Source: Meandrina meandrites (taxonomy: Eukaryota; Cnidaria; Anthozoa; Scleractinia; Meandrinidae). Taken from it: 64,000 nucleotides of DNA. The stretch covers positions 33,015,742 to 33,079,741 of the forward strand of contig OY855904.1 in assembly GCA_963693305.1 (NCBI GenBank). Reading direction: 5' to 3'. The stretch's first letter is position 1, and each line of letters opens with the position of its first letter. Of the stretch, positions 21,201 to 52,900 are shown piece after piece. Position numbers and translations under genes: made by a program. The notes below the pieces were generated by a model, which saw only the letters and a list, made by a program, of their open reading frames with translations, searched no databases and was not told the origin of the DNA.

Positions 21201-22186
21201 GCTGGGTGAACCATGTTTCCTGGACAATCATTTGACTCTGATGAGAATTTGATGACTTGAATGGCTACTGCTCATTTCAAAGGATTTGTTTTGGTGACAA
21301 TTCCTACATCACCACATCATCATGGAACTTCTGCTCCTTATATTCATTTGTATTGATCTTTAGCTTCAGTTGCTTTAAACGTTCATAAGTTGTCACTGTG
21401 TTCATAAATTGCCCCTTTATCTTCCCTGGTATTACATGAGGCAATGTTTATAAAAAGTCCTGTATATTGTGAGATTGGCAATTGCTGGCTTGCAACTGAT
21501 GTCATGGCAGCCATGCTGGGGGACAAAAACAAAGTGTTTTCCTCTAAACTTTTTTATCATGCAAATTCTGCAAAAATGTTTTTTATTGTTTTGACCACCA
21601 ACATGGCTGCCTTGTCACATGCATGGTTGCAAGCAATCAATTTGTATTTTAAAAAGGTTGTGTGGCCCGCAGGACTTTTTCATTACCTCCAGTTGTTAGT
21701 AACATTCTCTGCAATGTGATTACGTTACAATACCAGATGAAGCTTTTTTTATATAGTTTAGCATTTTAGTATTTTATAACATTTTTTCTGCACTTGAGAA
21801 GCACTTAAGAATATTTTATAATTTTAGCACTATATAAATTTAATTATCATTATTACTACTATTATTATTATTATTATTATCATTATTATTATCATTGTTA
21901 TTATTATTATTTAACTGACTGCTAGTTGAAGGACAAAAAGTACAAAGTCCAGTCACGCTTCATTGGTTTGCTATGACTTCCCTGTCAAATTTCAATACAT
22001 TTTTGTTGAGTCACGAACTTACAGCTGAGCAATTCCTGCCTTTCTTACAGCTGAGGAAACTGCTTTAATAGCACAGCAAATAGCATTCAACAGTTGTGTG
22101 AGATCTCCAGTTGCCCCGGGAATCTTTCGCTGCTCTGTCAGCACAAAGCGAGTCAAAGTCATGCAGTTTGTGTCTATGTCACCCAT
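18241..22186 (-). CDS. FBP1: Fructose-1,6-bisphosphatase
   Basis: Six exons: 22023-22186, 20375-20630, 19769-19909, 19136-19276, 18661-18780 and 18241-18420. Together they make 1002 nt, 333 residues plus stop (human about 338), with GT/AG borders and consistent phases. The enzyme removes the 1-phosphate of fructose-1,6-bisphosphate in cytosolic gluconeogenesis. Visible family signatures are [14 protein letters not shown] (AMP/loop region), LVSEEDE (metal-binding Glu pair 96-97), [10 protein letters not shown] (Asp117 and Asp120), [20 protein letters not shown] and [17 protein letters not shown] with the last metal ligand. The start ATG was chosen because the MTLTRFV segment follows at the expected distance. 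Introns contain a MITE (19318-19719), a hairpin (20175-20313), a second MITE (20880-21074) and an ATT microsatellite. FBP1 and FBP2 cannot be told apart in a cnidarian. Confidence 0.95.
19318..19719. mobile_element. MITE family V, copy 1 (FBP intron 3)
   Basis: The ends AAATATCCATACC and GGGTATGGATATTTTTTTGGAA are inverted. The middle has internal TTCCAGAAAATATCCATACCCCTCCC (near 19585), so it may be two nested copies. Related copies are at 35945-36143 and 36278-36453. A 390-nt open frame across it is a by-product of the repeat. Confidence 0.7.
20175..20313. repeat. Inverted-repeat hairpin in FBP intron 2
   Basis: Arms GTTGTGGTTCAATTTTATCC and GGATAAAATTGAACCACAAC are perfect complements. 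Each continues inward with TTCAAATTTTATTTTCC-type sequence. It is a compact MITE of about 139 bp lying 62 nt downstream of FBP exon 2. Confidence 0.75.
20880..21074. mobile_element. MITE family W, copy 2 (FBP intron 1)
   Basis: Same family as 4434-4654: GTGACTAGAATGGATACTC at one end, GAGTATCCATTCTAGCCAC at the other, with AACCGCAAGCAAACCAGAGTGG inside. More diverged than copy 1. Confidence 0.75.
21760..21912. repeat. LINE/SINE tail with (ATT)n microsatellite
   Basis: The text TTAGCACTATATAAATTTAATTATCATTATT followed by imperfect ATT/ATC units parallels the tail at 3826-3930. Confidence 0.55.
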
Positions 22187-22670
22187 GATGAATAAATATC
22201 TGCAGTAGGGAAGAAATTAACAGTTATTATACAAAAACTATCATATTGTAGCACTTACACATCAATGTACATACACCAATAACTTGTTAATAAGCCAAGA
22301 CTATTGAAGTTAGAAGAGTTTTTAGCAATAAAGGTCAATTTGATTTGATGTACAAGCTGAGTTTCTTGAAGCCTGGCAAAGTTTTCTTGCAAGAAATTTT
22401 GGGGCGACGCTTTGCGCAGTGAATCACACTTGATATTGGAAGTTGTTGTACTAAAAGTACCTTGATAGTAGCTATACAACCGTTTCTCACCTCCTTCACA
22501 AGCTGTGGGACTTGCTTTCTCACCCTCAAAGAGTGCCAAGATTCAACGTGGCTTCGAACAGTCAGCCGAGCGAGCAAGATGAAGCTCTGGAAACGAGTAC
22601 ATGTACTTTGACACACGCCTTCATGACGCCCCCAAGTGGTCACGTGGGTTCTTTTCACCAGGGATTCAAA
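22187..22670. promoter_or_regulatory. Shared upstream region of FBP and ALDH7A1
   Basis: The two start codons diverge with only 484 bp between them, so both promoters and 5' leaders must lie here unless an upstream non-coding exon exists. No TATA box stands out. The part nearer ALDH7A1 (22500-22670) is richer in C and G than the surroundings. Transcription start sites are not determinable from sequence alone. Confidence 0.55.
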
Positions 22671-41948
<19,278 letters not shown>

Positions 41949-42499
41949 AGAGTGAACCTAAACATGTGGCCTTCAGTAATTTATTCTTAAGTTAAAGGAA
42001 CAAGACAGCAGCTGAAAACATGGACATGGAGAGTTACTCAAAAAGAATCAATAAATATGGTTGGGGGACTATTGCACTTAGGTCGCTCACAATATACATG
42101 TAGCAACAATCTTCAGGTCTTTGGCATTCTAATGCAACTATCCCAATGGTGCGGCTGATAATTGTTTACTTTACTTGGTGAAAGTTTTTGTTTTTAATAT
42201 ATTTTTGTCTATTCAGCCATTAGAGCCATTAGAGCCATTAGAGTTTAGGGCTCGTTGTCCATGTAAGAATCTGAAACTCGCCAGTGATGTAAAACAAAGA
42301 ATGACCAAAACAACAAAAAACCTCGAAACAATGAAGAGCAGGAAAACACTAGCTCCAAAACAAAAAAAAACACTTCATAAGTTTTTACACTAAGGTAAAC
42401 CCAAGTTTAGAGCCACTTTACATTGATGTAAAATAGCATACAATATCTCTGAATCTTTTCTTGACTTGTGTTTATGTTAATTTGACAAATAAAGATAAT

Positions 42500-43877
42500 A
42501 GGTTATACAAAGAAAACTTTCAACAAGTATCAGTTTCAATTCTTTGTTCTTTGTTGCTGTATAACATTGCCATAGCAACAAATTTTGATGCCATAGTAAC
42601 CTGAATTTGTTCACAAAAGTGTTTCCTCAATGTTATTGGTGCAGCTGGAATGTTTAAGACGGAATCCACCAGGAAGTCGAGTAATATTTATTTAAGTTGG
42701 ACAAAAATCGAGTACCAGAATAATTTAAATCCTATAGCGTTATTTTCTACCCTAAATAAAAGGTAAAGATGTAAGTAATTATCACTGATAACACCAACAA
42801 CAATTTCTTATCAGAGTCTTAGAAAATGAATTTCAGTTCCGACAAGCTATAGGGAAATTCTCACGTGCAGCCATTTTGTAAAATCGTCTTTAAGCGATTC
42901 AGTGGAATTCAGTGAAATTTCAAAAAAAATTTTCGGTGTTTGGTGTTGTTAGAAAAGATTTCTTTTGATAAGATATTTGAAGCAGTAACACAAAAGTTTG
43001 CAATAAGGTGTAAATAATTTTGGTACAACAATTTCTTATAAGAGCCTGAGAAAATGAAATTTAATGTTCACAAGCTATAGGCAAAAGCTCGCGTCTTTTA
43101 AGCAATTTAGTGGAATTCAGCGGAACTTCGAGATTGGTTTTCGATGTTTGGTGTTGTTAGAAAAGATTTGTTTTGATAAGATATTTGAAACAGTAACACA
43201 AAAGCTTGCAATAAGGTGTAAATAATTTTGGTACATAATTTTGTCCAACAACTACTCGAAGTCCTGGCGAATTCCGTCTTAAAGCATTGCAAGCCACTCT
43301 AGTTGCTGATAGCATTTTCACTGAAGACACATTCAAACAAAGTGGAATTTCTACAATCATACTTTTTTAGAAATATTTGAGAAAAATCAAAGGCAACTAA
43401 TAGCAAGTACAGAAGCATGTAGACTTTATAAAAGTCATTTCCTTCTGTTTTGCAGTCTTGTGTGATCTCAACTTGTAGTCGAGTCTAAAAAGGATAGTTC
43501 AAACACTACTCCACTCATGTGCAAAAACTAGTAGTACATTTATTTTTAGGCATGGGCTTGATTTCTACTGCTCACTCAAGTCAAGTCTTTGGGATAAGTG
43601 TGGGCTAATTTTTCTTAATCTAACCTTTCTGTGGATGAAAGTTCTATGGTCCAGGGAAAAATTCCCAAATAACCACAGTTCAACTGACCTGCCTTATTTG
43701 CTTACATGTATGTTGACAAGAATAAATTAAAACAAGTTGAAATATATGTACATTCACGATCAGTGTTTCTTTGTGTAGTGGCATGTTAATTAAGATTACT
43801 TCTACTTCCTTGTGTGTTAGATAAATGCTCACAGCTGATTTAAAATACACACCATAATCAGTCCATTACAGAGGCTG
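42500..43877. other. Intergenic with a tandem duplication
   Basis: Two imperfect copies of a block of about 230 bp lie at about 42790-43015 and 43020-43240. They share CAATTTCTTAT, AGAAAATGAA, CAAGCTATAGG, GTGGAATTCAG and GTTGTTAGAAAAGATTT. No gene is evident between ALDH7A1 and INTS14; both 3' ends converge here. Confidence 0.6.
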
Positions 43878-46800
43878 CTAATCCTGCATTGGAGTAATAG
43901 GCTTGTTTAAATCCAAACTTGGTGCAGCTCTGAGGCTTCCAGAAGCATGCTGCAACTGACGGGCCACCTCAGCAGTAGCCTTGTGACATTCTTTGTCTAA
44001 CATGTTTGCCAGTACATCCAGCAGACCCAGGTAACTGTAACACAAGGCAGCACGCCGCAGTCTATTCAATTCCTGAAAAAAAAAAGCAATATAACTAAAC
44101 ACTTAGCACTTCACAAAATCAACTGCACGGTATTAAAAAGAAATTCACACTGAATGTAACCAACCTTGTAAAACTGTCCTTGCTTATCAGGAAGCCGCTT
44201 GGCATATCGTAGAAGCTTTTGTACATCAGACTAAAATTAAAATAAGAATCAGCTGAAAGGTTAACATGCATACCACAAAGCTATTTTATTAAATGATCAA
44301 TTTTTACACTTCCACCTAAAATTCACTGTAAAATGCAAGACCATGTTTCTCTCTCCTTAGAATGCTCTGCAACCTTATACATTTTGTGAGGCCCCTGACC
44401 CAAAGCAAAGTTACATTTGCTGTTTATATGAGGCTTTAAAATGACCACATTGCTTGGCGGGCACTCGACAAGAGAAACATGAAAGGTAAAATAAAACAAT
44501 GAAAAAATAAAAAAAACATAATAAATTATTAAACAAAAACTACTAACAGTGTATACAATGGAAAAATTAGATGCTAATGACTCACTGAACAGTGAGCATA
44601 AAATATGACTTGAAAAACAAACACAGCACCTGTGTACATCCACATACAAATTCTCCTGACTGATCTCTATACAATTTAAAGTATCATTTGGGAGAATTCA
44701 TTAAAGATCAAAGCAATTTCCCCTAGGTGATCTTTTTTTTTTGTTAATTTTCATACCCTCTCTTGATGAAGTATTAAGCACAGATTAGTTTTGGTGGCAA
44801 CATTGTTTGTAACAAGCAGTTGGGAAAACTGCACTGTGTGACCCAAAATACAGTTTGCCATAAGATAAAATAGCACCCTATTTCTGAACTTGTGCAGAGT
44901 ACATTGTACTCATTCTATTGTTACTTGTTCTATAATACTTGCTTACAGTCTCTGGGAACAGGAATATCCCCCACCCCACCCCTTTCTACATTGAATCTAC
45001 AAAGCCCACCTCTTTCCCTTCCCCTTCCCACCTTTACACTGGACTACATGTACAAATATCAGTCGATCATCAGACAAAAAAATTGACCAAACTTTGTTCA
45101 TGGACATAGTCAATATCATGTCTGGTCACTTTGTCTAAGGGCGTCTTCCTGGTGGACTGGGCTGGCCTCATTAGCGCGATCTTGCCTCACTCCTATTTCC
45201 TTTGTAAAAATTTTGATGTGTTGATATGAGAAGGCAGGCCAGCCCGGTTACCGAGATCTTGGTTTCTACAACAGAGTTCTCAGCGTTATTAGTTATGTTA
45301 CAAGAATCAACAAAGCTATGATAGTGGGGAACAATACAAGTTTATGTGGCACCATTTTTTTTTAATTTTGTCCCGGTCACCGGACTGAAATTTCCCATGC
45401 ATATGAACAGACGACAAAATTAATTTTGTCCCGGTAAAAGAGGACCGAATGGACAAATTACTCAATGTAATCCTTTCAAGAAAAAAATTTAGATTTTCAG
45501 CCTTGTACCTGTAGTCCACTGGGTTTGATCCAAACGACATTGGCTTGTGAATTATAACTTCTCCTCTGACTAGGCATCACTGGAAAGGGTGTGGTCTCAG
45601 CCTCATCATTGTCTGCAGACTGGTATGGATTGGTCTCAAGCTCTGCTGCAGGGCCGAGTTTCTGCATGTTGCCAAGCCAGGAAAGATTCTCTCCTGGGCA
45701 GAATGTGGTCAGAACAAGATTGGATTTCTTTTTGCTGTCAGCCCAAGAGTGAAGCATTCCAAACCAGTCTGTGCTAGAGATGAAATCATTGAGTAAATTT
45801 CATATCAACCAGAGTTGCGTGTCTTTTTTATTTCTTTTATAAAATGTTAAAGAAATCATGCACACTCAAACTCGTGACATACATGACATGCAATATACAT
45901 GTAACTTCTCAAAGCAGGCAAGCTTGTGATTAAGTTGTGCACTTTGTGGAGCTATAATGAACTCCAATTGGCCTGTCGTAGCATGTGAACTGCTAAGTTC
46001 ACCTAGTTTTAATTTGGTATCTGTTATACTCACTCTAATGTTACAATAGCCACCATTTTCTCCACTTTCAGACTACCATGTAACAGCACACAGAAGGACG
46101 GGGTTTTACCATCCTCCTCACTATCTTTGACAGTCTCTTTGCCACTTTCTTTATCCTTACTTTCCCCTGATGATGAAGCAAAGGGTATCACCAGATGACG
46201 AGAAATGTGTGGCGGGCTCCCAGCATCAGCTACATCAAGAAAACCACATATAGCTAGCTCATTTGGCAGCCTTCTTGTCTTTTCTTGTCCCTTGGTTTTC
46301 TTAGATGATTGAAATATGCTTGTTAAATCAGGTGGTGGGGAGAGGGTTATTTTGGATTGCAAATGACCACAAGATAAAGTTCCTTCATAGCTTACATAGT
46401 GAGTCTGTACCAGGCGAGTAAACACATTCTGAACTGACTGGACAGTAAGCGGCATGTCTGGAACATAAACACTGCCTCCTACACCAGTTGAGTCGCACAA
46501 TCTTTGAAACAACATTAGATCCCCACCTAATTCATTTGAGGTTGCTATGCAAACAACGTGTATTTTGCAGGGAAATGGTATGGGAAACGGCGATGGTTGC
46601 TCAGAATTTTCCTTTCTTTTTCCTTCTAGAAGTTCCCTTAACGACCCCTGTCCTGATCCCGTGCGGCCATCGGTGACTAAAATCACTTGACATGGCACAG
46701 AAGTGCCCCACTCCTCAATAACATGACCAACAACTCCACTGAAACCATTTTCAAAACTCGTCTTGTCGTACACATCCACAGTTATACAGCCCTGCTTCAG

Positions 46801-47016
46801 TGACTGATAGTCTCTGGTGAACGGCACAACAATCTCCCACAGGGATGAAAACGCCAGCAAGGCCGAAAATTCTAACTTGAACTTGCTGGCCAAGTAGTCA
46901 AAGAAGGTATGGAGGCCGCGGATTGCAAGATGGCGCCGTTCAACAAACTCATCTTCTGGGGTTTGAACACGCCTTAGCATAGAAAGCGAAACATCAAGAA
47001 GCACTACAGTTGGCAT
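43878..47016 (-). CDS. INTS14: Integrator complex subunit 14 (VWA9)
   Basis: Four exons: 46034-47016, 45509-45773, 44165-44230 and 43878-44072. They sum to 1509 nt, 502 residues (human 518), with GT/AG borders and phases 2, 0 and 0. INTS14 belongs to the nuclear Integrator complex that cleaves snRNA and other nascent RNAs. A von Willebrand A domain occupies about residues 1-210: MPTVVLLDVSLSM carries a DxSxS metal site and VILVTDG the later Asp. Further conserved segments are FSSLWEIVVPFTRDY, CGFLDVADAGSPP, SFCVLLHGSLKVEKMVAIV, ADSKKKSNL, SYNSQANVVWIKPSGLQ and KELNRLRRAAL-like FYK|ELNRLRRAAL across the last junction. Intron 2 holds repeat fragments at 45130-45440. Confidence 0.95.
45130..45440. 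repeat. Repeat fragments in INTS14 intron 2
   Basis: GGCTGGCCTCATTAGCGCGATC and GAAGGCAGGCCAGCCCGGTTACCGAGATC are roughly inverted to each other (45165-45250). Further on, AATTTTGTCCCGGTCACC and AATTTTGTCCCGGTAAAAG form a direct repeat (45364, 45421). Confidence 0.5.
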
Positions 47017-47633
47017 TTCGAAGCTTGGCTTACTTAATACCCGAGAAAGCTAGTAGGTATGGACACAGATGGGCACAGGAAAAAAGCCACGAAGCAGCCA
47101 AAGCTCTCAAAGCGCCGCCATGTTTCATACTGCAAGAGACTGGGAATGAGCCCAGCACCAGTCTTCCCCGCGCGAAGAACCCGGCGTAAGTTCTGCAAGT
47201 TCGGAAAAATAAAATACTCGCGAAATACACCACATAGATACAAAAATTTTGCTCTTGCACTGCGTGGTTTTATGCGTACATGCGTGACTTTTTTTTCAAA
47301 TTTTATCCTTGTTTGATTTTTTTTGGCTAGCTTGAATAGTCGAGGAGAACTCACTGCGACTGGCCAGGTTCGAAGTAATACACTAAGTTAGAAGAATATT
47401 CAAGAACATTTTCTCTTGTCAAGAGAGAATAATCATCCAAAACATTAGCCTGAGCATCAAGGTTTTGTAAGGGGACGGGAAAATAGGAAAAATCTCTTCC
47501 CCTGCCTTCCCCCTTAGGAAAGCCTGATACTCAGACAACCAAAAATTGTTTTAGGAACAAGGATAATAAAGATTAGTGAGTATTGACACGGATAACAAAC
47601 AGTTAATCAAACTTTTCAAGATGAGCATTAAGC

Positions 47634-47717
47634 ACTTAATGACTGGCCCCGAGGGGAACAGTGAGTTTTGTTTCCCCGAGACCCTCGATGGGAACATCGA
47701 GGGGCCAGTCATTAAGT
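47634..47717. repeat. Short palindromic element
   Basis: ACTTAATGACTGGCCCCGAG and its inverse CGAGGGGCCAGTCATTAAGT flank a core that also folds (ACCCTCGATGGGAACATCGAGG). It lies upstream of INTS14. Confidence 0.75.
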
Positions 47718-49989
47718 TTTTTGTTTATTATTGAATCCAGTTACACTTTTTATATGCATCTAAATACGAGTTACTTGCAAGTCCAAAGTTTAAGCTGTTG
47801 TCGCCCTAGGGAGTTAGTAAGTTTTGTTCACCCTAGAGAGTCATAGAGTTTTGACGCCCGCCACGTGACACGTTCTCGTCCAATAGAAAACAGCATTTTA
47901 GTTGGGGGGGTATAACAAGCGTTGCGCGCGCAATTTTCCCTGGAGATCACTGATCGATATTCCATTCCAATCTCTAACCAACGTGGGTAGAACTAGATCA
48001 CAAACTTTCTTTGAATAATTTTTCAGTGAATAGTTTTAATCAGATTATTATTATATCTTTTTTTATTTTTGTTTTATTTTTTTTTCTCTTATATTTTGCG
48101 CACGCTTAATAGTGACAACAATTGTAACCGAATCTGATTGGTCGATCCGACAGCGCGCGCGTTTTCCTGCTCCTCTGTGATGTCACACGCTTTATCTTGA
48201 TCACAAGAGGAAAGTGCTCGGTTTTTTGGAGCGCTTGAGTTTTGTTTAAAAACAAGGGCAATGTGAAGTGAAAGCTTCTAAGTGGAAAAGAAAAGAGAAA
48301 GTAGATTACAAATGGTAAGTAAACTTTCGTGGAGATCCAATCACAATGACTCCTGGCAGCGCATTTGACTTTGGAAAAAAAACATCTCAAGTTGAAAAGG
48401 CAGCTAAACGAGTCGGTAAGGAATTGATATAATTCGATTTTCTCTTCTTCAAAAAAATGTTTGTTTTGGTTTTTTGTTTGGTTTGTTTTTTCGGTTTGTT
48501 TAGTTGTTTCCTATCCCCTGTTTAAACTCAATACCTTTATTATATGAGTAAACAAATAATCAGTCAATCTCCCCTCTTGATAAAATGTATCTTTTCTTCT
48601 ATCAAACAAAAAGCTGAGAACTTCAATACATTGCTCGTTTCCAGAAAAAATTGCAGGCTGCAGTTTCCAGCTTGAAAATGAACAAGTACATCTATACAAG
48701 TAGTGTGTTCACCATAAGGGCTGGAGGTTAACTGAAACTACATAAAAAGCAATCTTTTGAAGTGATCCCTCACTTTTGTTTCCTTCTTAAAAGTCGTCGG
48801 GAGGAAATTAGTACCTACAATAGTCCTCGCCAATTAAATCGGTGCTGGGACGACCATAAGAAAAAGTAATGACTCTTTGTTTTAGCTTTTAATTGGCTTA
48901 GATAGGGATCTCATTGTTTCTAAATGATCAGTTTGTTCGCAACTGCGACTTTCTTCTCCAGGCTACATTCCCGTCTTGTGGTTTGGTCTGACTCTGCCGT
49001 CCTCAGTGATCAGGTCTTTCAGTTCTACAACACGAGAAAAACAAAGAATGGATAACTGCTTAATAAGACGACAATGAATGATTTTAGAGTACAAGTTATA
49101 CAAACAAGAACTCATAACGTGCGTACGTTTACGCAACAATTTCCTTTCATCATTTCAGAAACAAAGACTATTCTTTTCCCATAATAAGTGTCATTTCCCC
49201 AGCATACTTTTGAATAGGAAAAAAGGCCGACCTCCAATATAGGGGGGCGAAGGCACTATGGACGGCGATGCGAAGCCACTCAGTGATACAGAAAAGTGTT
49301 GAATGAGATTATTTCAATGCAAAAGAGGCTCTAATTTAATAAGCCTTCCTCCTGTGACAAACATTGGGGACGAACTGAAAATTATTTCCACCGCGCACGT
49401 GAAGAATAGGCGGCATTCAGGACGCAGACCGCAGAGGCGACAGAATGAGAGAATGGAGAAAAATGAGAGGGTGGAATTGAATAAAAAGGCAACCAAATGA
49501 CAACTGAGCTTTCCTCTAACATAAATTTGTTTGAAAACGATAAAAAAACTTAGATTCCGTGTTTAAATAAGGTGGCCCGTAGGTATTCATTTGTCTGACA
49601 GGTCCCTTTTTAAAACACGTTTTAAAAAGGAAAATTTCTTAAAATTTTTAGACTGACAGAAGAATCCTGAAATAAAAATTGTGGCGATCAAGAAAGATTT
49701 GTCTGAGTTACGAGCAGTTTGCTGAAACCTTCCTTTTTACTAAACCGCGATTATTTTAATACGCCACGGTTTTTTTTTTTGTAAAAATTCTAAGAAATCG
49801 CTTAACCTAAAGTAATGCATAGAAGACCTAATAACTGAGCAACGACAGGTCTACGTGCTACTACTGTCTACTGCGTGGGGCCAATTCAGTTCGAAAAAAA
49901 TAACAATTATACGTTAATTGTTGCTGAAATAGAGAATTGGAAATGCGTTGTAACTCAAATTCAACTAACATTACACCGCAAAAATAAAC
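47718..49989. other. Intergenic; one possible small gene
   Basis: Mostly AT-rich DNA with no family signature. A possible two-exon reading frame at 48346-49060 is listed separately. A CRE-like TGATGTCAC lies at 48179. Confidence 0.35.
48346..49073 (+). CDS. Possible small two-exon gene (low confidence)
   Basis: A frame begins MTPGSAFDFGKKTSQVEK at 48346 and reaches a good donor (GTCG/GTAAGG) after 48415. A pyrimidine-rich acceptor TTTCTTCTCCAG ends at 48961; joining there keeps phase and reads GYIPVLWFGLTLPSSVIRSF, then about 20 more residues to a TGA at 49071-49073. The product would be about 61 residues. I recognise no family; the exon borders are the only evidence. Confidence 0.2.
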
Positions 49990-52900
49990 TTACTTTTTTC
50001 CGAACGCGAGCGTCACGTTATCTCCAATCAGCATAAATGGTGCCCACTGACTCACGTCAGAAAAGCCATTAAATCTCATCCACTTCATGGCCTCGTGAAG
50101 AGACTCACTGGCACTTTCCCCACGAACAAGGTGCTCGTAGAAACGACACATGAACTGCTCTGTCGCAGTGTCTTCTATGGCCCACAGTGCTACCAACACT
50201 GAGCGTGCACCGGATCCTAAGAACGCTCGAGCGATTCCAACAACTCCCTCAGTTCTGATCTGCCCACTCGCACTGTGACAACAGCTGAGTACCACAAGTT
50301 TAGCTCGCAGTTGAACTTGTGAAATGTCCGACATTGTCAGAAGGTATTCTTCTTCTTCTGGAATCCTATTAGATGTCACTTGAGGGGCAAGGGCAATTTC
50401 TCCTCTTTCGGCATTACCATGTGCTGCGAAATGTATCAGACTTACTGAATGTATTCTTTGAAGTACCGCCTGCTTAGTTGCGTGCTCTGCTAGCAAAGGC
50501 TGAACGCCCAACAGTCTTCCAATCATCTCTGCTTCTCTTCCAGCACACGGCAGTCGTGATAGGCCTTCAAGACGACCCTTGTACAACACCTGGCCCACAT
50601 CAGGGTCGCCCACTATCAGTGCACCAGTCTGACTGTGATAGTCTGCTGGACTGTCTTGTATGAGCTTGAGAGTTGTTAAAGATGGAACGATGCGGATCCT
50701 GAAAGTCTCCGATAAATACTTCCCACTTTCATCGGGTAATGCTGCAAATGGAACTTTATACAAGGCGCGATCAGGAACAATGATAATTTCACGGGCTTTA
50801 AGCAAGTCAACCACAGGAGCGATGAGCATTTTATAAAACAAAGAAAGACTCGGTTCGGGCTCTTGGCTTTCTCCGTCATCATCCTCCACAAGCCGCATAT
50901 CTGCAGGGCTTTCTTCCCGAGATGATTTCAAATTCGATTGAGTGTCATGTAAGTATCGGTCCTCGCATTCTTCCTCGGACAGAATGCCAAAGCTTCGGAA
51001 ACTTTTAGAAAAAACGTCATCCAGATTTTTAATCAGTCCGTAGTGAACAATTTGTTCATTTACATTTATTTGTCGGAAGTGAATAACTCTGCTTGTTTTG
51101 AGAATCCACAAAAATATGCGTTGTTTGCTGTAGGAAATGTACAGACAAGTACAGTTACTTTCTTTCTTCATAATGTTTTCCATACCAATCCATGACTCCG
51201 GATTAGCTGAGATTTGCATTTTAACAGAGTACTGAGTTGTCATCAAGTCTGCCAGGGCTCTTGCTCTTCCTAACTCTACAACATAAAGGGCCTCATTAGG
51301 ATTCCCGGCGGAACACATCAATTGACTGAGAAGCTCGTAGGGGAAAACGTGCACGTCCGAAAATGAAATATTAAACTGATCGTTGTCTGCAAGAAAATAT
51401 CGCAAATCTTCGCACATTTTAATACTTTGGAAAAGATAAGAAAACGCTTCCGGGAATCTTCTTTGTGATAACTTCACTAATACAAGATTACAGTACAACC
51501 GGAACGCATGTATATTGTCTCCAATATCTTTAAACATGGAAAGTGCCTTCTCAAGATATTCTTCGGCTGATACATATTCACCACGAACTTGACACACAGT
51601 TCCTAAGCCGAAATAACTCAAGGCCTCTCCTGCTCTGTTACCGATTTCTTTGCAGATTGAAAGTGATTTCTCATAATATTCTTGGGCCTTGACATGTTCG
51701 CCGAGAACTAGAAACATATCTCCTATGTTCTCGTAAGATGCTGCTTCTCCTTTTCTGTCGCCGATTTCTTTTCTTATCACAAGCGCTTTCTCGTAATATT
51801 CTTTGGCTCTAACATTTTCACAACCATAAAACAGAGTTCCTAGGTTTCCGTAAACTGTTGCTTCTCCTTGCCTATCACCAATTTCCTTTCGAATCGTAAG
51901 TGCTTTCTCGTAATATTCCTTTGCCTTGGCATATTCACCAAGAGAAGAAAACAAACCTCCTAGGTTCTCGTAGGTAGCCGCTTCCCCGTTTCTGTCACCA
52001 ATTTCCTTACTGATGGCAAGTGATTTCTCTTGATATTCTTGAGCCCTGACATATTTACCAAGAGAGAGAAACAGAACTCCTAGGTTTCCGTAATCTGCTG
52101 CTTCACCGAGTCTGTCACCAATTTCTTTTTTGATCGTAAGGGCTTTCTCCCAATATTCTTTTGCCTTGACATGTTCACCAAGAGACTGGAACACAGTTCC
52201 TAGTTCTCCGTAACACGACGCTTCACTTCGTCTGTCGCCAAGTTCCATGTTGATCGTAAGTGCTTTTTTAAAATATTGTTTTGCCTTGGCATATTCACCA
52301 ACGGATAACAATATTTTTCCTAAGTGTCCATTTGACGATGCTTCTCCACTTTTATCATTTATTTCCTTTGCGATGACAAGTGCTTTCTCTTGGTATTCTT
52401 TAGCCTTAGAATATTGACCAACAGCTTCAAACACAGTTCCTAGGTTTCCGTAAGATGTCGCTTCTCCGTGTCTGTCACCAATTTCTATTTGGATCAAAAT
52501 AGCTTTCTCAAAATATTCTATGGCTTTAACATTTTCACCAAGAGAGAGAAACACGGCTCCTGGGTTTCCGTAAGACGACGCTTCTCCTTTTCTATCACCA
52601 ATTTGTATTCTGATCTCAAGTGCTTTCTCAAGAAATTTTTCAGCCTTGAAATATTCAGCAACAGAGAGGAACACAACTCCAAGGTTTCCGTAATCATACG
52701 CTTGTCCGTTTTTGTCCCCAATTTCTATTCTGATCGCAAGCGCTTTCTCGTGATATATTTTGGCTTTGTCATATTCACCAAGAGCGCAATACACGATTCC
52801 AAGGTTTCCGTAGATCACCGCTTCTTCATTTCTGTCACAAAGTTCAATTGCGATCGCTAGTGCTTTTTCATGATATTCTTTAGCCTTATCATATTGGCCA

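Noticed and set aside
46488..46676. 62-codon plus-strand frame
   Set aside because: Antisense shadow of INTS14 exon 1.
52468..52860. 130-codon plus-strand frame
   Set aside because: Shadow of the TPR array, repeating with the same 120-nt period.
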